Source of the DNA: Diphasiastrum complanatum
Taxonomy: Eukaryota; Streptophyta; Lycopodiopsida; Lycopodiales; Lycopodiaceae
Length of the DNA: 64,000 nucleotides
NCBI GenBank assembly: GCA_029204225.1
Contig: CM055107.1
Coordinates: 6,170,873 to 6,234,872, forward strand
Reading direction: 5' to 3'
In this document: piece by piece, positions 1 through 14,229 of the stretch
How the letters are laid out: the number at the start of each line of letters is the position of its first letter
How positions within the stretch are numbered: position 1 is the first letter of the stretch
The notes under the pieces: model-generated
What the model saw: only the letters and a program-made list of their open reading frames with translations
Told to the model about the DNA's origin: nothing
The model's database searches: none
Program-made: the position numbers and the translations under genes

Positions 1-183
1 CTTTAAAAGATAAGCAAGGCCAAGCACAAACCCATCATCTGTAAACAAGGCATCTGTAATGTCTCTTCCTCTTTTCATTAGCTTTTCTTTTGCCTGAAAC
101 ATGGCCTCTGCAGCATTAATCGTCAAGGCAGGAATAATGAGGAAAAATTCTTGTAAATGGAGGTTATCCGTGTTCTGAAGTTC
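1..183 (-). CDS. WASHC4: WASHC4 coding exon 22 (runs off the window)
   Basis: Starts GAA CTT CAG after ttgggcag and is open to position 1. Encodes [20 protein letters not shown] and [18 protein letters not shown], matching human FYIIVPPLTLNFVE and FTDDGFAMGVAYILK. About 90-100 C-terminal residues should lie to the left of the window. Confidence 0.94.
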
Positions 184-3100
184 CTGCCCAAAAAGAAAAA
201 CCCAGTCTTACGTACTTCATTGATTGATTAACAATGTTTACTGGACCTTCAAAAACATAATCCTGTTATGATCTATCAATCTATGTGAGAATATAAATCA
301 AAACATTTTCCAGAAGTGACAAACCTTAGAGAAGACATTTGTCAGAATGATAAAATAGTCCGTCTGGTCAGATGACATGTTCAGACTTTCCACCACTCTG
401 TCAAACAGTTTTCCTGATTCGATTGCATCGCTAGACATTCTCAAACGTCTCAGAGTCTCTTCAAATTTATTGGTGACACCCGAATCCTTTATAAACCTGT
501 TTATAAATCAGGACATTAAGTTTCATGTCAAAACGGAGAAGCAAGCATATCCAGAAACCCTTGAAAACAAGCAAAAAGTATAAAATGTCTTAGTATCAAT
601 AACAAGACAAGTGCATGTGCAGCATAACTGATAAATACTTCACGGTTTCTTTAAGAAATTACCTCTATTAGCAGATTTTAGGTGTCACCACAACCATGAA
701 TGCTAGACCAAAACTCTTGTTCATATAGTTGATCACTAATAAGTATAAGAACAGTAGGCCAGCTTACACATGAAAAACATCTGGTAATATGTCCACATAA
801 TGCAGAACCATCAAACTTAAACATGTTATTCCAAAAAGTTAAACGTTTAGCTCTTTTGAAGTGAACGATTGTACATGTACTTGAGCTTACCCAGAAACTG
901 TGCTACCATGATGAAGTCCTCCGAGTCGTACCATGCGTACAAAACCAAGGGCATTTCCCATTTCGGCAATGAGGCGTCGAAATTGATCAAGAAAGCTGAG
1001 ACCTTCAGTCAATCCTAGCTTCTTTATATCTTTATTCAGCCTCTCAGCTCTTGCAACAGGGTAGCCATTGTCAATTTTTCCTTTGTTTTCCTGAAAAACA
1101 TCAGCTTTAGTGAGATTGATCAAGCAAGTCTTTTTGAATTTTGAGCAGGACTTGCAGTAAAGCTTTCATCTACAATCTATGAACATGTTGACACCACAGA
1201 ACCAAGAACACATGGAAGCAAAAAATATATATTGAATTGATGTTTCTAACAAAGAAGAACACAAAATGTGACAATATATTGCTTTGTAGCACCCTTCCAA
1301 AGGACACCTGCCATTGACGCTCTCCCATTAAGACGTGTAGTCTCCAAAAACTAGACTGACAGATGAGTTCACCAACTAAGATACAGGCTCCTAAAGCCAT
1401 CCACCCATAAGAGATGGCTGTATCTGACTAGCTTACAAAGAGCCATTTCCTAAATGTTTGTAGAGATATGGCAGGCTAACACTCAGTCAATAGTCTTAAA
1501 ATAATACAAATTAGATAGTTAGGTCTAGGGAAGTTCAAACTTCTAGTTTACTTGAGTGTCATAGGGGTGCAAAAGTTTGCAGGACTGAGGTTCTGAAGCT
1601 TTCCTTCAGAACTTTATTCTGAATATCTTTTGTTTTTAAGTTTTCATAGCCTTACAATTTGAGCTTTACTTCCCTTCCCTACCACTAAAATTTTCCTGGC
1701 CCTAGTAAAGCAAACATGTATATAATCTTGTCATCTTGTTGTGTACAACTGTAGAAAGAAGCAAACATGTATATAATCTTGTCATCTTCTTGTGTCCTTT
1801 TTTATTCTTTGTCGAAGAGAATATGGGCAGGCTCAAGAATTTCTTCATTCCCCGTTACCTCTGGAGGTTCTTCAGAGTTCACTTCTTCAGGAACTTTTCC
1901 AGCAAATGCTTAAAGAATGACATGAAAAGCATTGTTAATTTTCCAAAGAGGAGGAAGTCAGAAGCGTGGCCGGCACTATTTATGACTATTGACTTTGAAA
2001 CCAGTTCTGTGTTGAGGTGATAACTTATATACAACCTGCTTTTTCCTTCATCTTAAGTATTCCTTATCAAACTTCAAATGTACACAATCATCTCTAATAA
2101 AGACCACATCCATTCCTTTCTTGTCTGCTGCTTGCTTTTGCCTTTTGTCCTTGAAGCTTGAAATTTAAGTCTACAGTGGAGTTAGTGTGCTTCCGCACAC
2201 AACTACAGAAGGACATTTTCCAAATGGAGGAATGAACAATATCACTATAAGCAAACTCTACTATTGGCAAATTGTTTTTCCAAATAGCTGTGTTAATTTG
2301 CATAAGACTTAAGGTCAAGCATAGGACTATTTGTAACCTCCAAATGTCCATCCTTTTGAGGATCTTGAAGCAACAGATACAAATAAGTTTGGATCTCAGC
2401 AAAGCATAGCTGATAAATATCTCCAAACCAACTCAAGAACAAAAAAAAACTTATTATTTGAGACGATGGTGACACTGGTCTTACTGTATAGATGCAAAGT
2501 TTGGAGGGGCAACTTATCACATGCAAATGGGCTGAAACTGAGAGGGTTTGAAAGAGGTTCCTAACCTCCTATGTGAAGGTCAAACAAACCACTCCACTTG
2601 CTATGTTGTTAGCTGAAGGCAATGAACTTCCTTTCGAAAAGGCCGCCTTGCTTAAGACAACAAGTTGGAAAGAGTAGATACTTAACAAAAACGGCTATGA
2701 AAGGTGGCTGTCCATGCTCCCTAAGGTTATGAAAAGTTTGGGGGTTGGATGCTGTCAAATGGCTGGTTTTGGAAAATTCACTACAATCCATGGCCCAAAC
2801 AAGTTTCTAACTTGAAATCATGTGTGCAAAAAATCAGTTGGTTCAATTCCAGAATTAACAGGCCTAGAAAAAGGCATTATGAAAAGAATATACCTATATA
2901 ATAAAAAATCAGGCCGTTTCAAAACTCCATATGTATTATGAACTTAGATTGGAAATGGGAAGATGGTGCAATACAAAGCTTGTTTGGGAGGCAAGCACTT
3001 GCTTACTTTGCAACATTGATCAGGTCGAAATGGAGCATCATTATCATTTTCCTGGCCCTAGTAAAGCAAACATGTATATAATCTTGTCATCTTGTTGTGT

Positions 3101-4655
3101 ACAACTGTAGAAAGAAGCAAACATGTATATAATCTTGTCATCTTCTTGTGTCCTTTTTTATTCTTTGTCGAAGAGAATATGGGCAGGCTCAAGAATTTCT
3201 TCATTCCCCGTTACCTCTGGAGGTTCTTCAGAGTTCACTTCTTCAGGAACTTTTCCAGCAAATGCTTAAAGAATGACATGAAAAGCATTGTTAATTTTCC
3301 AAAGAGGAGGAAGTCAGAAGCGTGGCCGGCACTATTTATGACTATTGACTTTGAAACCAGTTCTGTGTTGAGGTGATAACTTATATACAACCTGCCTTTT
3401 CCTTCATCTTAAGTATTCCTTATCAAACTTCAAATGTACACAATCATCTCTAATAAAGACCACATCCATTCCTTTCTTGTCTGCTGCTTGCTTTTGCCTT
3501 TTGTCCTTGAAGCTTGAAATTTAAGTCTACAGTGGAGTTAGTGTGCTTCCGCACACAACTACAGAAGGACATTTTCCAAATGGAGGAATGAACAATATCA
3601 CTATAAGCAAACTCTACTATTGGCAAATTGTTTTTCCAAATAGCTGTGTTAATTTGCATAAGACTTAAGGTCAAGCATAGGACTATTTGTAACCTCCAAA
3701 TGTCCATCCTTTTGAGGATCTTGAAGCAACAGATACAAATAAGTTTGGATCTCAGCAAAGCATAGCTGATAAATATCTCCAAACCAACTCAAGAACAAAA
3801 AAAAACTTATTATTTGAGACGATGGTGACACTGGTCTTACTGTATAGATGCAAAGTTTGGAGGGGCAACTTATCACATGCAAATGGGCTGAAACTGAGAG
3901 GGTTTGAAAGAGGTTCCTAACCTCCTATGTGAAGGTCAAACAAACCACTCCACTTGCTATGTTGTTAGCTGAAGGCAATGAACTTCCTTTCGAAAAGGCC
4001 GCCTTGCTTAAGACAACAAGTTGGAAAGAGTAGATACTTAACACAAACGGCTATGAAAGGTGGCTGTCCATGCTCCCTAAGGTTATGAAAAGTTTGGGGG
4101 TTGGATGCTGTCAAATGGCTGGTTTTGGAAAATTCACTACAATCCATGGCCCAAACAAGTTTCTAACTTGAAATCATGTGTGCAAAAAATCAGTTGGTTC
4201 AATTCCAGAATTAACAGGCCTAGAAAAAGGCATTATGAAAAGAATATACCTATATAATAAAAAATCAGGCCGTTTCAAAACTCCATATGTATTATGAACT
4301 TAGATTGGAAATGGGAAGATGGTGCAATACAAAGCTTGTTTGGGAGGCAAGCACTTGCTTACTTTGCAACATTGATCAGGTCGAAATGGAGCATCATTAT
4401 CATTTTTTAAGCAATTTCCTAAAAGTACTCCTCAATGAGTCCTCGCTTTCTACAAATATTCTTATGATAATCTTAGCGCACTTGGTAGCATTGTTATTAA
4501 AGCGCATGATAGAGGAAAAATCTGCAAGGTGCGTCTAAGTAGTCATTGAACTTAAAATACTTATCTTGTTTTCCGAATTTTAAGACATTGATATTATGAT
4601 TGTTATTTGGTCCCATAGCCCATATTGGTCTCCATGGATGTTAGTAAAGGCAATC

Positions 4656-4713
<58 letters not shown>

Positions 4714-7700
4714 GCACAGAGAACCAACAGCTCCGGACAGAAATGGAAAATAAATATGCTTCCCAGCCAGAAGAAGAGACAAAGATGAAGATTCAAGATC
4801 TGGAACAACGACTGAACCAATACAAAGAATCGACGAACACATGGGCTTCTATCATCACCAAGAACAAAGCTACCAGTCCACCTTGGACAGCCGATGACGG
4901 AAGTAAGTCTCCCCCTTTTTCATCATTCATTTCCGCTACTCTTACGGAAGAGAAACTTTGAGATTCCAAGGCTCTCAATATTAGGGTACGAGGCATCGTG
5001 GACACCCAAAATGCCATTGACGAAGCAAAAAGATTTTTATGCACTACCCTAGGACACAATGCAGATGGTTTGGATACAGCATGGCGTACTAGGAAAGACA
5101 CCACTACCTTGGTCCTCCGCTTCACGTCACATACATATCGTAAGGCAACCTTGCGGAAAAGAACCAAATTGAGAGACACCAAAATCTTCATGGATGATGA
5201 CCTTACCTATATCCAAGTTGAAGAGAGAGGCCAAGCACTCCAAACCGCCAAAGCGACCGGAAGCCGAGCAATCTATCGTGATGGAGTTGTTCGGTACCTC
5301 GATGGTACTGCATCTGGAAACAACCTACAGGAAATTGGGGTCCCCGGGCATGGGAGCATCCCGGGACCCCCTCCACACCACCTACATCTTGGAATATGGA
5401 ACTGTAATGGCATACACTCATCATCCACGGCGGGAGATCTTAACGACTTCATCACAGACAGAGATATATTATTTTTTATGGAGACACATGAGAGCCCAGA
5501 GAGAGGACTACCCACATTTGCAGGTTACAGATGGGATTCAGTTTATAGGACAGAGACTCGATCAGCGAGTGGCAGAGGTTCAAGTGGAGTTGCATGTCTT
5601 TATCGAGAGTCACTACAACCAGTTATAGAGTTTCTCCGACATGATGCACAGGCACGATACATATGGGCTCATATCACTGGGCGAGCTATCGGTTTGGATA
5701 GGGATCTCTTCATTGCTGCCTGCTACTTCCCTCCAGAGTCCTCCTCCTTTGCAGACGGCTTTGGCTCTCCTAATACTGATCTCTCCGTTGACATTGTCAG
5801 ATTTACAAATCGGGGTTATGTCCTTCTCACTGGCGACTTTAATGCCAGGACTGCTACCAGACAGGTGGATTTCCACGACACTGATGACATATTACGTACA
5901 CGAGCTATTTATTGTGAGGACATTGGCATCACTAGGAGCTCAGAGGATATGATGGGCCCTATCACGAGTTATGGAGAGTACCTTCTACAGATGGGTGAGG
6001 CTCACGAGTTGGCTATTTACAATGGCTTGGCTTGCTGGCCACATTCTAGCAGATTCACTTGCCAGCGGAGGACACAGTGTTGTCGACTATCTCATGGGGT
6101 CACCAGCTTTTATCCCACTTATATCTGATTTCCACATTCTTCCCACTACCCTTTCCGATCACTCCTTCCTATCTTTCAGTATGGGCTCCATCCCGACTTC
6201 CCAACCACTCATTATTCCACCCATCTCTCGTGCACCCAAATACACCTTTGATCGCTCTCACATCAAGACATACCAGGAGGCCGTCAGTTCATCTCTTTGT
6301 CATTTTCCCCACCACACGTCGTTGGAAACACAAGCTATCTTCCTTACCACGTCACTACATACCGCTGCAGCATTTTCCTTTCCCTCCAAACCACATCGAC
6401 GCCCACCCACTCCGTCACACCCTATCCGACCTCCCTGGTTTGACGCCGAGTGTCGTATCCTCCATCTCCAAGTTACCCAAGCTAGATTGCATAATACACA
6501 CCTTCTTCCTGCAACTCGTCAATCTTTCCATTATGCCCTCCGACGGAAGAAACGGACGTATGAAACTCAAAAAGGGAAAAGCTTAGTCGATTCCCTTTGC
6601 AGTTCCTCATCTGGTGCCTTCTGGAGAGAATTCATCCCCCGTGCCCCACCTCCTCCCCTCACTGACCTCCATACCTGGACTACATATGCCACTACCTTAT
6701 ATACAGTACCCACGGACACACCCATCTCCATTTCTCCCCGACCGACTACTTTCACTTTCTTCACCCGGGACATGGTCTTGACTGCCATCAAAAAACTGAA
6801 AACTTGTCGCACCCGTGATATTGACAACCTTGAATCCGAACTATTAATCCATGCTGCAGATATACTTTCACCGATCCTAGCCACTTTGCTTAATCAAGCA
6901 GTTGTCTCCGGCTTCCCTTCCTCCTGGTGCACCAACATCATCCACCCCATTCATAAAACTGGTGACCCCATGGACCCTGGAAACTATCGCACCATTATGA
7001 TTGGACACATCATTGCTAAGTTATATGGCACCATCCTACAGTCAGCAATCAGTTCTGAGGCAGAGTCTAGGAGATTACATGCATTGGGCCAGGCAGGTTT
7101 CAGAGCACACTACTCCACCACAGATCATATCTTCACCCTTCGGGCCATTATTGAGGAGGCTAGACACAGAAGAGAACGAGTCTACTATTGTTTTGTTGAC
7201 TTCAGGAAAGCCTTCGACTCTGTTCCACGATCCCTTCTCATTCAGCGTCTACGTGATCTTGGTTTTTCTACTGACATGATCTTGGCAGTGATGGCACTAT
7301 ATGAGAGAGTCCTTGGCTTACATCTTCGGATTGGGCCAGTATTTCACGACTGCAGGTTCTCATGCTATCTCGTATGATACGGGCTAAGCCATCTATCCCA
7401 CATCAGATTATCCTGACAGAGTTCGCGGTCCCTCCCATTCAGCTATCCGCCATCTTCCAGCTTATTCTATATATTCAGCCACAGATGAGCAGAGATACAC
7501 ATAGACGGCACTTGCCTCCTCGCGAGACCTTTATGATCAGGGGCATCGACTATCATGGTTCTCTCAGGCCTCCCGGATACTGGATACACTTGGGATTTCT
7601 ATCACAGACCTTCCATCGGGCACCCATGAGTATATCAGACGCTTTATCTATAGAGCATACCGGATTTCTATCACAAACCTTCCATCGGGCACCCATGAGT

Positions 7701-9016
7701 ATATCAGACGCTTTATCTATAGAGCATACCTGAGCCGGATATGGCAGGGACAGCTCAGGGTCAAACCCGAGGCATGGTGTACGGGCCTCCCCTCTTCACA
7801 CTGGGCCAGCCTTTCACGATTACAGACCACCATTCTAGCTCGGTTGATTCAAGCAAAGCCTTCTATACCACATGAGATTCTTTTGGCGAGTTTGCAGTTC
7901 CACCTATACAGATCGAGGTAGCTCTTCAGCTCATCACCTATATTCAGAGGATACAAGCACTGCCAGAGATAGACAGACGATACATACATATTGCACTTTC
8001 ATCCTCACAGGGCCTTCATGATCAGGGCTATAGACTATCATGGTTCTCTCAGGCATCTCACCTCCTACTTGAGTCATTTGGTATCTCCATCACTGCGCTT
8101 CCCTCGGGTACCCATCAGTATATCAGACGATTTCTCTATCAAGCATACCTAGAGCGGACTTGGAGCAGCCAGTTAGGAGTTAAGCCAGATTTCTACCGGA
8201 CCTACTTTTTGGAGCTGGATGTATCAAGGACCCCAGTCATGCCACGCTACTTGGATTCAGGGCTATCACATTGCCTCAGATTCACACTGGGACAGCTCAG
8301 GGTGTCTTCTCACCAGCTAGCTATTGAGACGGGGAGGTTCCATGGTATTCCCAGAGTGGAGCGGATTTACCAGTTGTGCTCCCTCGGTGAGGTGGAGTCT
8401 GAGGAGCATTTTATCTTCAGATGCCCGGTATATTATGAGATCAGAGGGAGATATCACTGCTTGTTTCGAGACATACCTACCACTCTACGTTCTCTCATAG
8501 CCTATGAGGACCCACGGTGTGTCGTGCTGATGGTACACGAGATGTTCTATTGCGGAGAGATCTACACGGGACATCCCAGCACATTAAGTCTCAGTCATTG
8601 ATCATTTCATTCTTTACTAGACGGAGATCACGTGTCTCAGTACCCGAGGATGATGACTACTATGACGACGAGGATGACAGTCGCTTACATGCCCACAGAG
8701 ATCAGAGACGATGTACCTCCCATACTGCCAGGATAGTCATACCTCATATACAGAGACATACTACACATGCTCATGCTCATAGACGACACCAGCGGGCTCC
8801 AGCGCTTTCTCATGTTGCGGCTCGCATTACATCTTTCTACAGCACCAGCACAGACTTGACATCTTGATTGCAGATGATTACTTGTTTATTTAGTTGATAC
8901 TAGTTGTTTTCTTTATTTCAGTTTTGGAGACGTTCTATGTGCTCCCATGGTTACTACACACTTGGCATGTACCTCATTAGTCTTATATGCCTTTTGGCAT
9001 GGAAAAGACATTAATA

Positions 9017-9088
<72 letters not shown>

Positions 9089-12000
9089 GATGGCAGCAGT
9101 GCGACCATCGCGACCAGCATGGACCTCGCGACTGCTCGCTGACTGTTTCCCTGGCCAGCTGATCTGGCACGGTCCTAACTGACGCGGTCCTAACAGACGG
9201 ATCTCTGAGCGGATCTCTGCGCAGACTGATCTCTGAGCACGGACGGATCTCTGAGTGGACTGATCGCTGAGCATGGACGGATCTCTGTACGGGCAGCATG
9301 GACGGATCTCTGAGCGGACAGCATGGACCTCGCTCTGCAGCATAGCTTTCTGAAGGGCACAGATCTCTGAGCAGGGCTTGTCTGAGCTCTGGACATTTGA
9401 GCAGACATCTGGGGAGGTGGAACGGACATCTGGGAAAGCGGACCTCTCTCTTTCTCACACCTGAAGCTGTCTATCAACTGACATTCCTTGGAGCGATGGC
9501 TCCACGCAACAAACGAGGGGGAGGTAACTCCCCCCACTCTCCACCATGCCCTACTTTGGGAGCCCCATAAAACACCCCCCTGTCCCTCACATCTAAGTTT
9601 TTGGCACCTGCTCCTGCCATCGTACCTGTTTTAAGTGTATCCACCGCATCCACTTCTGATCTGTCCACTGCATCTGCATCGGAATCCAAGACGGATGCTC
9701 GCCCTACTGTCGAAACATTTGCAGTTAATCAATTGCCCACAGTCAATTATACCCCCTCCAAACCTACTGAAGGCCTCTTTGTTTTTGACACTAGCTTTAT
9801 TCGACAAGAAATCATCGGACTCAAAAGACAATTACACTCTTTTGAAATTGAGAACGGCAAGCTGATTTTGGATCTCTGTGGGGTTAAAAAGTGAATGGAG
9901 CAGCTTGAACAAGAAAATGTATATCTTAAGCAACGGATTGCGGAACATATCCCTCAAAAGAATATATTGGAGGAGACGTCGAACAAAATATCCAGCCTTG
10001 AGAAACAAGTGGAAGAAACGAAGACATGGGCAGCGCGTCTCAAAAACGATGGTAAGGTCGGATCTTCAAGCTCGGTTCAACATGCAGTTATGAATTCTAC
10101 ACTAGAAGATGTCTTCTCCGAGCAAGAAAGAAGGGCTAAAAAGCCATTAATATCCGGGTTAGGGGGATTCCCGACGGGATAAGCCCATTGAAGAGGCAAA
10201 AGACCTCCTTTTAACTAAGCTCACACACACCACGGATGGATTTGATACAGCTTGGAGAAGTAAGTTTGACACTAATGTCTTGTTTATCAAGTTTCGCTCT
10301 ATGAACAGCCGCAACGCAGCTTTACGCCTTAGAGCCAAATTGAAAGGGACTTTTATTTTTATGGATGATGACCTTACACACACACAATGGCAAGCCAGGA
10401 AACAAATTATCCAGGATGCAAATGCAAGAAATCAGCGGGTGGTTTTCATTGAAGGCAAACCAAAAAATTTTGATAAAATTTCTCAATAGGGATTTGGGAC
10501 TCTTGGGCAAAGGAGCAGCCCAAGATCCCCTCAGCCTTTACATATTGGTTTTTGGAATTGTAATGGCATACTATCATCTTCTTCAGCAGGTGACTTCCAT
10601 TCTTTCATGCTGAAATGTGATATCCTTTTGTTAGCAGAGACTCATGAATCCTTATATAGACCGCTCCCATCCATACAGGATTGCACCTGGCACTCAGCGC
10701 ATCGGCCCTTTGTGAGAGGGAAGACCTCCCGTGGTTCTGGTGGTGTTGCTTGTCTCACCAAGGATGTTTTCAGTTCTCATTTTAAACTGGTCAAAAGTGA
10801 TCCATTTGCACGCTTTATTTGGTTTCAGTTCTCTGGTCACTGTTTGGGGCTTTCTCGGGACCTCTTTCTTGCAGTTTGTTACTTTGCACCACAGACATCA
10901 TCTTTTGCAGATTTTGGTGGTGACCCTTTCCAGGCTCTCTCATATGATATATTCAGCTTCGCAAAGCGAGGCCTTATTCTTTTAGCAGGGGATTTTAATG
11001 CTCGTACGAGCATCAGGCAAGCTGTGTTTTATGCAGAGAGTGATTTTCTACAGGTTCGCACATTAGATATGGGCTTTGACAGGACCTCACAGGATGCAGA
11101 TACTCCAACTACCCACCTTGGAGAGAGGCTGATTGCTTTAGCAGAGGCCCATTCCTTAATTATTTTGAATGGCCTTCCTTACTGGCCTTCGTCATATCAT
11201 TTCACTTGTCACCCACATGGAGGAGGACATAGTGTTGTTGACTACTTCATTGGGTCACCGGCTTTGATCCCATTTCTTCATACCTTTCGCATTATACCTC
11301 CTACCATTTCGGATCACTCCCTCCTACTTCTATCCCTTGGTCATCATAGTACCACCGTCACAACACACCGTCCCACTCATCACCATCGCCCGGTTTTCTC
11401 TCCATCTGGTTTCTCCCTTTACACCGAGTCCCTAGTTACTTTTCTCCAAGACTTCCCCTTCACCTCCTCAGTTGACCAACAAGCTATCTTTTTATCTCAG
11501 TCTCTTTTGCAATCTGCCAATACTACCTATCCTTCGAAAACCTTTCCTTCGCATAAACGCACTCACAACAAATGGTATGATACAGAGTGCTACAAGTTGT
11601 ATACGCTAGATACCACTCTCCTCACACCCTAGCCTTGAAACAAAGAGAATATCACAAAGTGACTCTGAAAAAAAAGACAGCTTATCTCCAGTCCTTGGGA
11701 CAAAAACTTGTTGATGCTATTGCCTCCCCATCCTCCCATTTCTTTTGGCGGATGTTCTCTAAAAACCCTTATAAACCCGCTCCTATTGCTATTGAATCAT
11801 GGATAAATTATGCTACTAAGCTTTATACAGTTGACTCTCTTTCCATTTCTCTTTCCCCACGCCCTTCAGAATTCACCCTCTTTACCCCGTCCATGGTTGA
11901 AAATGCCATCCAAATTGGTCAAACCCAAAAAGCCACTGATGTTGACCTCCTAAGTATGGACTTCCTAAAACCAGTTGCTCACATTATTGCCCCATACATT

Positions 12001-14229
12001 TCCCAAATCTTTAACCAATCTGTCATCTTCGGTCTCCCCACATCGTGGTGCACCAACCTTTTACACCCTATCCTCAAAGCCGGGGATCATTTGATTGTCG
12101 ACAACTACTGCATTATTATGATCAGTCATACTATGGCCAAGCTATATGGATCCGTTTTACAGTCTATTGTCAGCTCACGAGCAGAGACAGAAGGGTTACA
12201 TGCTATGGGACAGGCAGGTTTTAGCGCTGGCTACTCCACGGCTGACCAGATATTTATCTTGAGATGCATTATTGAGGAGGCTAAGTTCAGGAAGCAGAGG
12301 GTTTATTGTTGCTTTGTGGATTTCCGCAAAGCCTTTGATTCTGTTCTGAGACACCTTTTACTCCAGCGCTTAGCATTGCTTGGCTTTCTCAAGAGATCAT
12401 TGCTGCTATCATCACATTGTATGAGAGAGTGTTGGCCCGTTTTCGAGATGGTGATGGATGGTATAGTGGGAGTTAAGCAGGGATGTCCTTTGTCCCCTAC
12501 TCTCTTTGATCTATATATTGATGATCTTGAGCGGATTATAGGGAGGAGGGTGGAGATGGCTGTCAGTTAGCAGATATGATTATCCCTATTCTACTGTATG
12601 CGGATGACGTGATACTTCTATCAAGATCCGCATCTGGGCTTCAGCAGCACCTTGATGCTTTATATACTTTCTGCCAGACATGGGGTTTGATGGTGAACAT
12701 TGGTAAGACTAAGGTCATGGTGTTCAACACCAATCGACAGCATATGAGAGACAGAGTGTTCTACTATGATAGGCTTCCACTGGAGATAGTAGCCTCTTAT
12801 ACTTAGGTGTCCTTTTTACTGGTCCATTGCTCACTTTTAGACCAGTTGCACTGTCTGGGCTCCGCAAGGGGCACTCTACTCTTGTCCAGATGGAGAGGTT
12901 TTCCTCTATTTACTATGTACATGATCCTGATACACGTTGTCGCCTTTTTTCTGCGATTGTCTCTGCGGTGGCTCTATATTCAGCAGAGACATAGTGTCCT
13001 GGCTTGTCCAGAGATACTTGGAGTGATATTTCACGTTTGCATATCCTTATGCTTAGTCGGATGATCCGTGCGAAGCAGTCAGTTCCCCATGATATCATAC
13101 TGGCAGAGTTTGCCTCACCACCACTGATTGTCGAGCCTATATTTCGGATTATCACATTCATTCATAGAGTCTCGGAGATTCATCCAGATATGTTGCTACA
13201 GCTTTCACATCCTCTCACACTCTAGCTAGTCAGCAGGCTAAGTCCTCATGGTTTCAGTGTGTTTCTGACCTTTTAAGTAGGTGGGGTTTATCTATATCTG
13301 ATCTCCCGAACGGGACACACGCATATATTCGCCAGCAGATTTACAGAGCTTACATCAGCACAGTGTGGTCTCACCCAGATCCAGCACGGGTCAAGCTTCA
13401 TTTTTATCACACTCAGCTTCTTCAGCTGGATGTTTCCGGGCTTCCCATTCGACTGGGTTATTTGTCTCAGACGTAATCTTTCGGCCTGCGTTACCGTCTT
13501 GGTCAGTTTAGGGTCTCTTCTCACCAGCTTGCTTTTGAGACAGGCAGATACACAGACACACCTCGACCACTACGGATTTGTCAGTGCTGCTCTTTACAGG
13601 AGATTGAGGATGAGCTCCATTTTATTTTCTGATGCCCAGCCTACTATGAGATTAGAGGCAGATACCATTGCTTATACAGAGATACTCCACTTACACTTGC
13701 TTCTTTCCTTGCCTTCTCAGATGCGAGATGTGTTGGTTTATTATTGCGAGAGATGTTTACTCTCAGATCTTCCTTTTTATTGGATGTTTCTGATATGGAT
13801 CATAGCCAGTCCCACATTACGCACTTTTTCCAGAAGAGGGATAGAGATGAGACTTATGACAGTGAGTTAGACATTCCAGCACGACGACCGAAGCTCCAGC
13901 ATCCTCTTCGCTCCTCCAGGCCCAGGGCTCTTCATCGGAGGCCAACACCTGCTTCTCACCGTATCACGCAATTTTTTATATCCACTTAGCCAGTTAGCTA
14001 ACTTATTTCAATTTTCTCTTTCCCTCTGTGTAGCTGGTGGTTAAGCTACTGATATTGTACCCTCAACAGAGCTGGAGGTTAAGCTTTGTTTTTCTCTCTG
14101 TTTTCTAGTGCTGGTTTAGCTGTTAGAAATAAGTCCTACATGGACAACGCTCCTTCTTTTTTGATGTACTCTCTACTTGTCTTATGTGCCCTCGGGTACT
14201 TAACAGACATTAATATAATTCTAATTCTG

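Larger units (their letters stand above)
1695..4406. repeat. 1,356-bp tandem duplication (two near-identical copies)
   Basis: Copy 1 is about 1695-3050 and copy 2 about 3051-4406, offset exactly 1,356 bp. By eye I find only about two substitutions (ctgctttttcc versus ctgccttttcc, and aacaaaaacgg versus aacacaaacgg). The junction shares attttcctggcc with the left border, giving a short microhomology. Each copy contains a gypsy integrase-tail relic on the minus strand and a C..C zinc-finger-like relic of a retroelement on the plus strand near its right end. The near-identity implies a very recent event, or an assembly artefact. Confidence 0.95.
4712..9019 (+). mobile_element. LINE1: 5'-truncated non-LTR retrotransposon of the (CT)n-flanked family
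   Basis: The order is coiled-coil, RRM-like domain, APE-type endonuclease, reverse transcriptase, zinc finger and 3'UTR. Endonuclease landmarks are [24 protein letters not shown] and [10 protein letters not shown]. The RT part has [24 protein letters not shown] and [12 protein letters not shown], but the segment with the catalytic YADD is deleted at about 7325. The C-terminal finger [20 protein letters not shown] is at about 8372-8431. The 3'UTR ends GGCATGGAAAAGACATTAA-TAAAG and runs into (CT)n. It also has internal duplications and a frameshift near 6060. It is dead. Confidence 0.92.

Noticed and set aside
377-583. Plus-strand 68-codon frame
   Set aside because: It is antisense to WASHC4 exon 21, whose minus-strand frame has clear homology and splice signals.
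1736-2020. Duplicated 94-codon plus-strand frame as a tandem gene pair
   Set aside because: It is the antisense shadow of a gypsy integrase relic; the identical second copy comes from the 1,356-bp duplication.
4793-5191. Minus-strand 132-codon frame
   Set aside because: Antisense of the LINE1 coiled-coil/RRM-like coding region, with no motif of its own.
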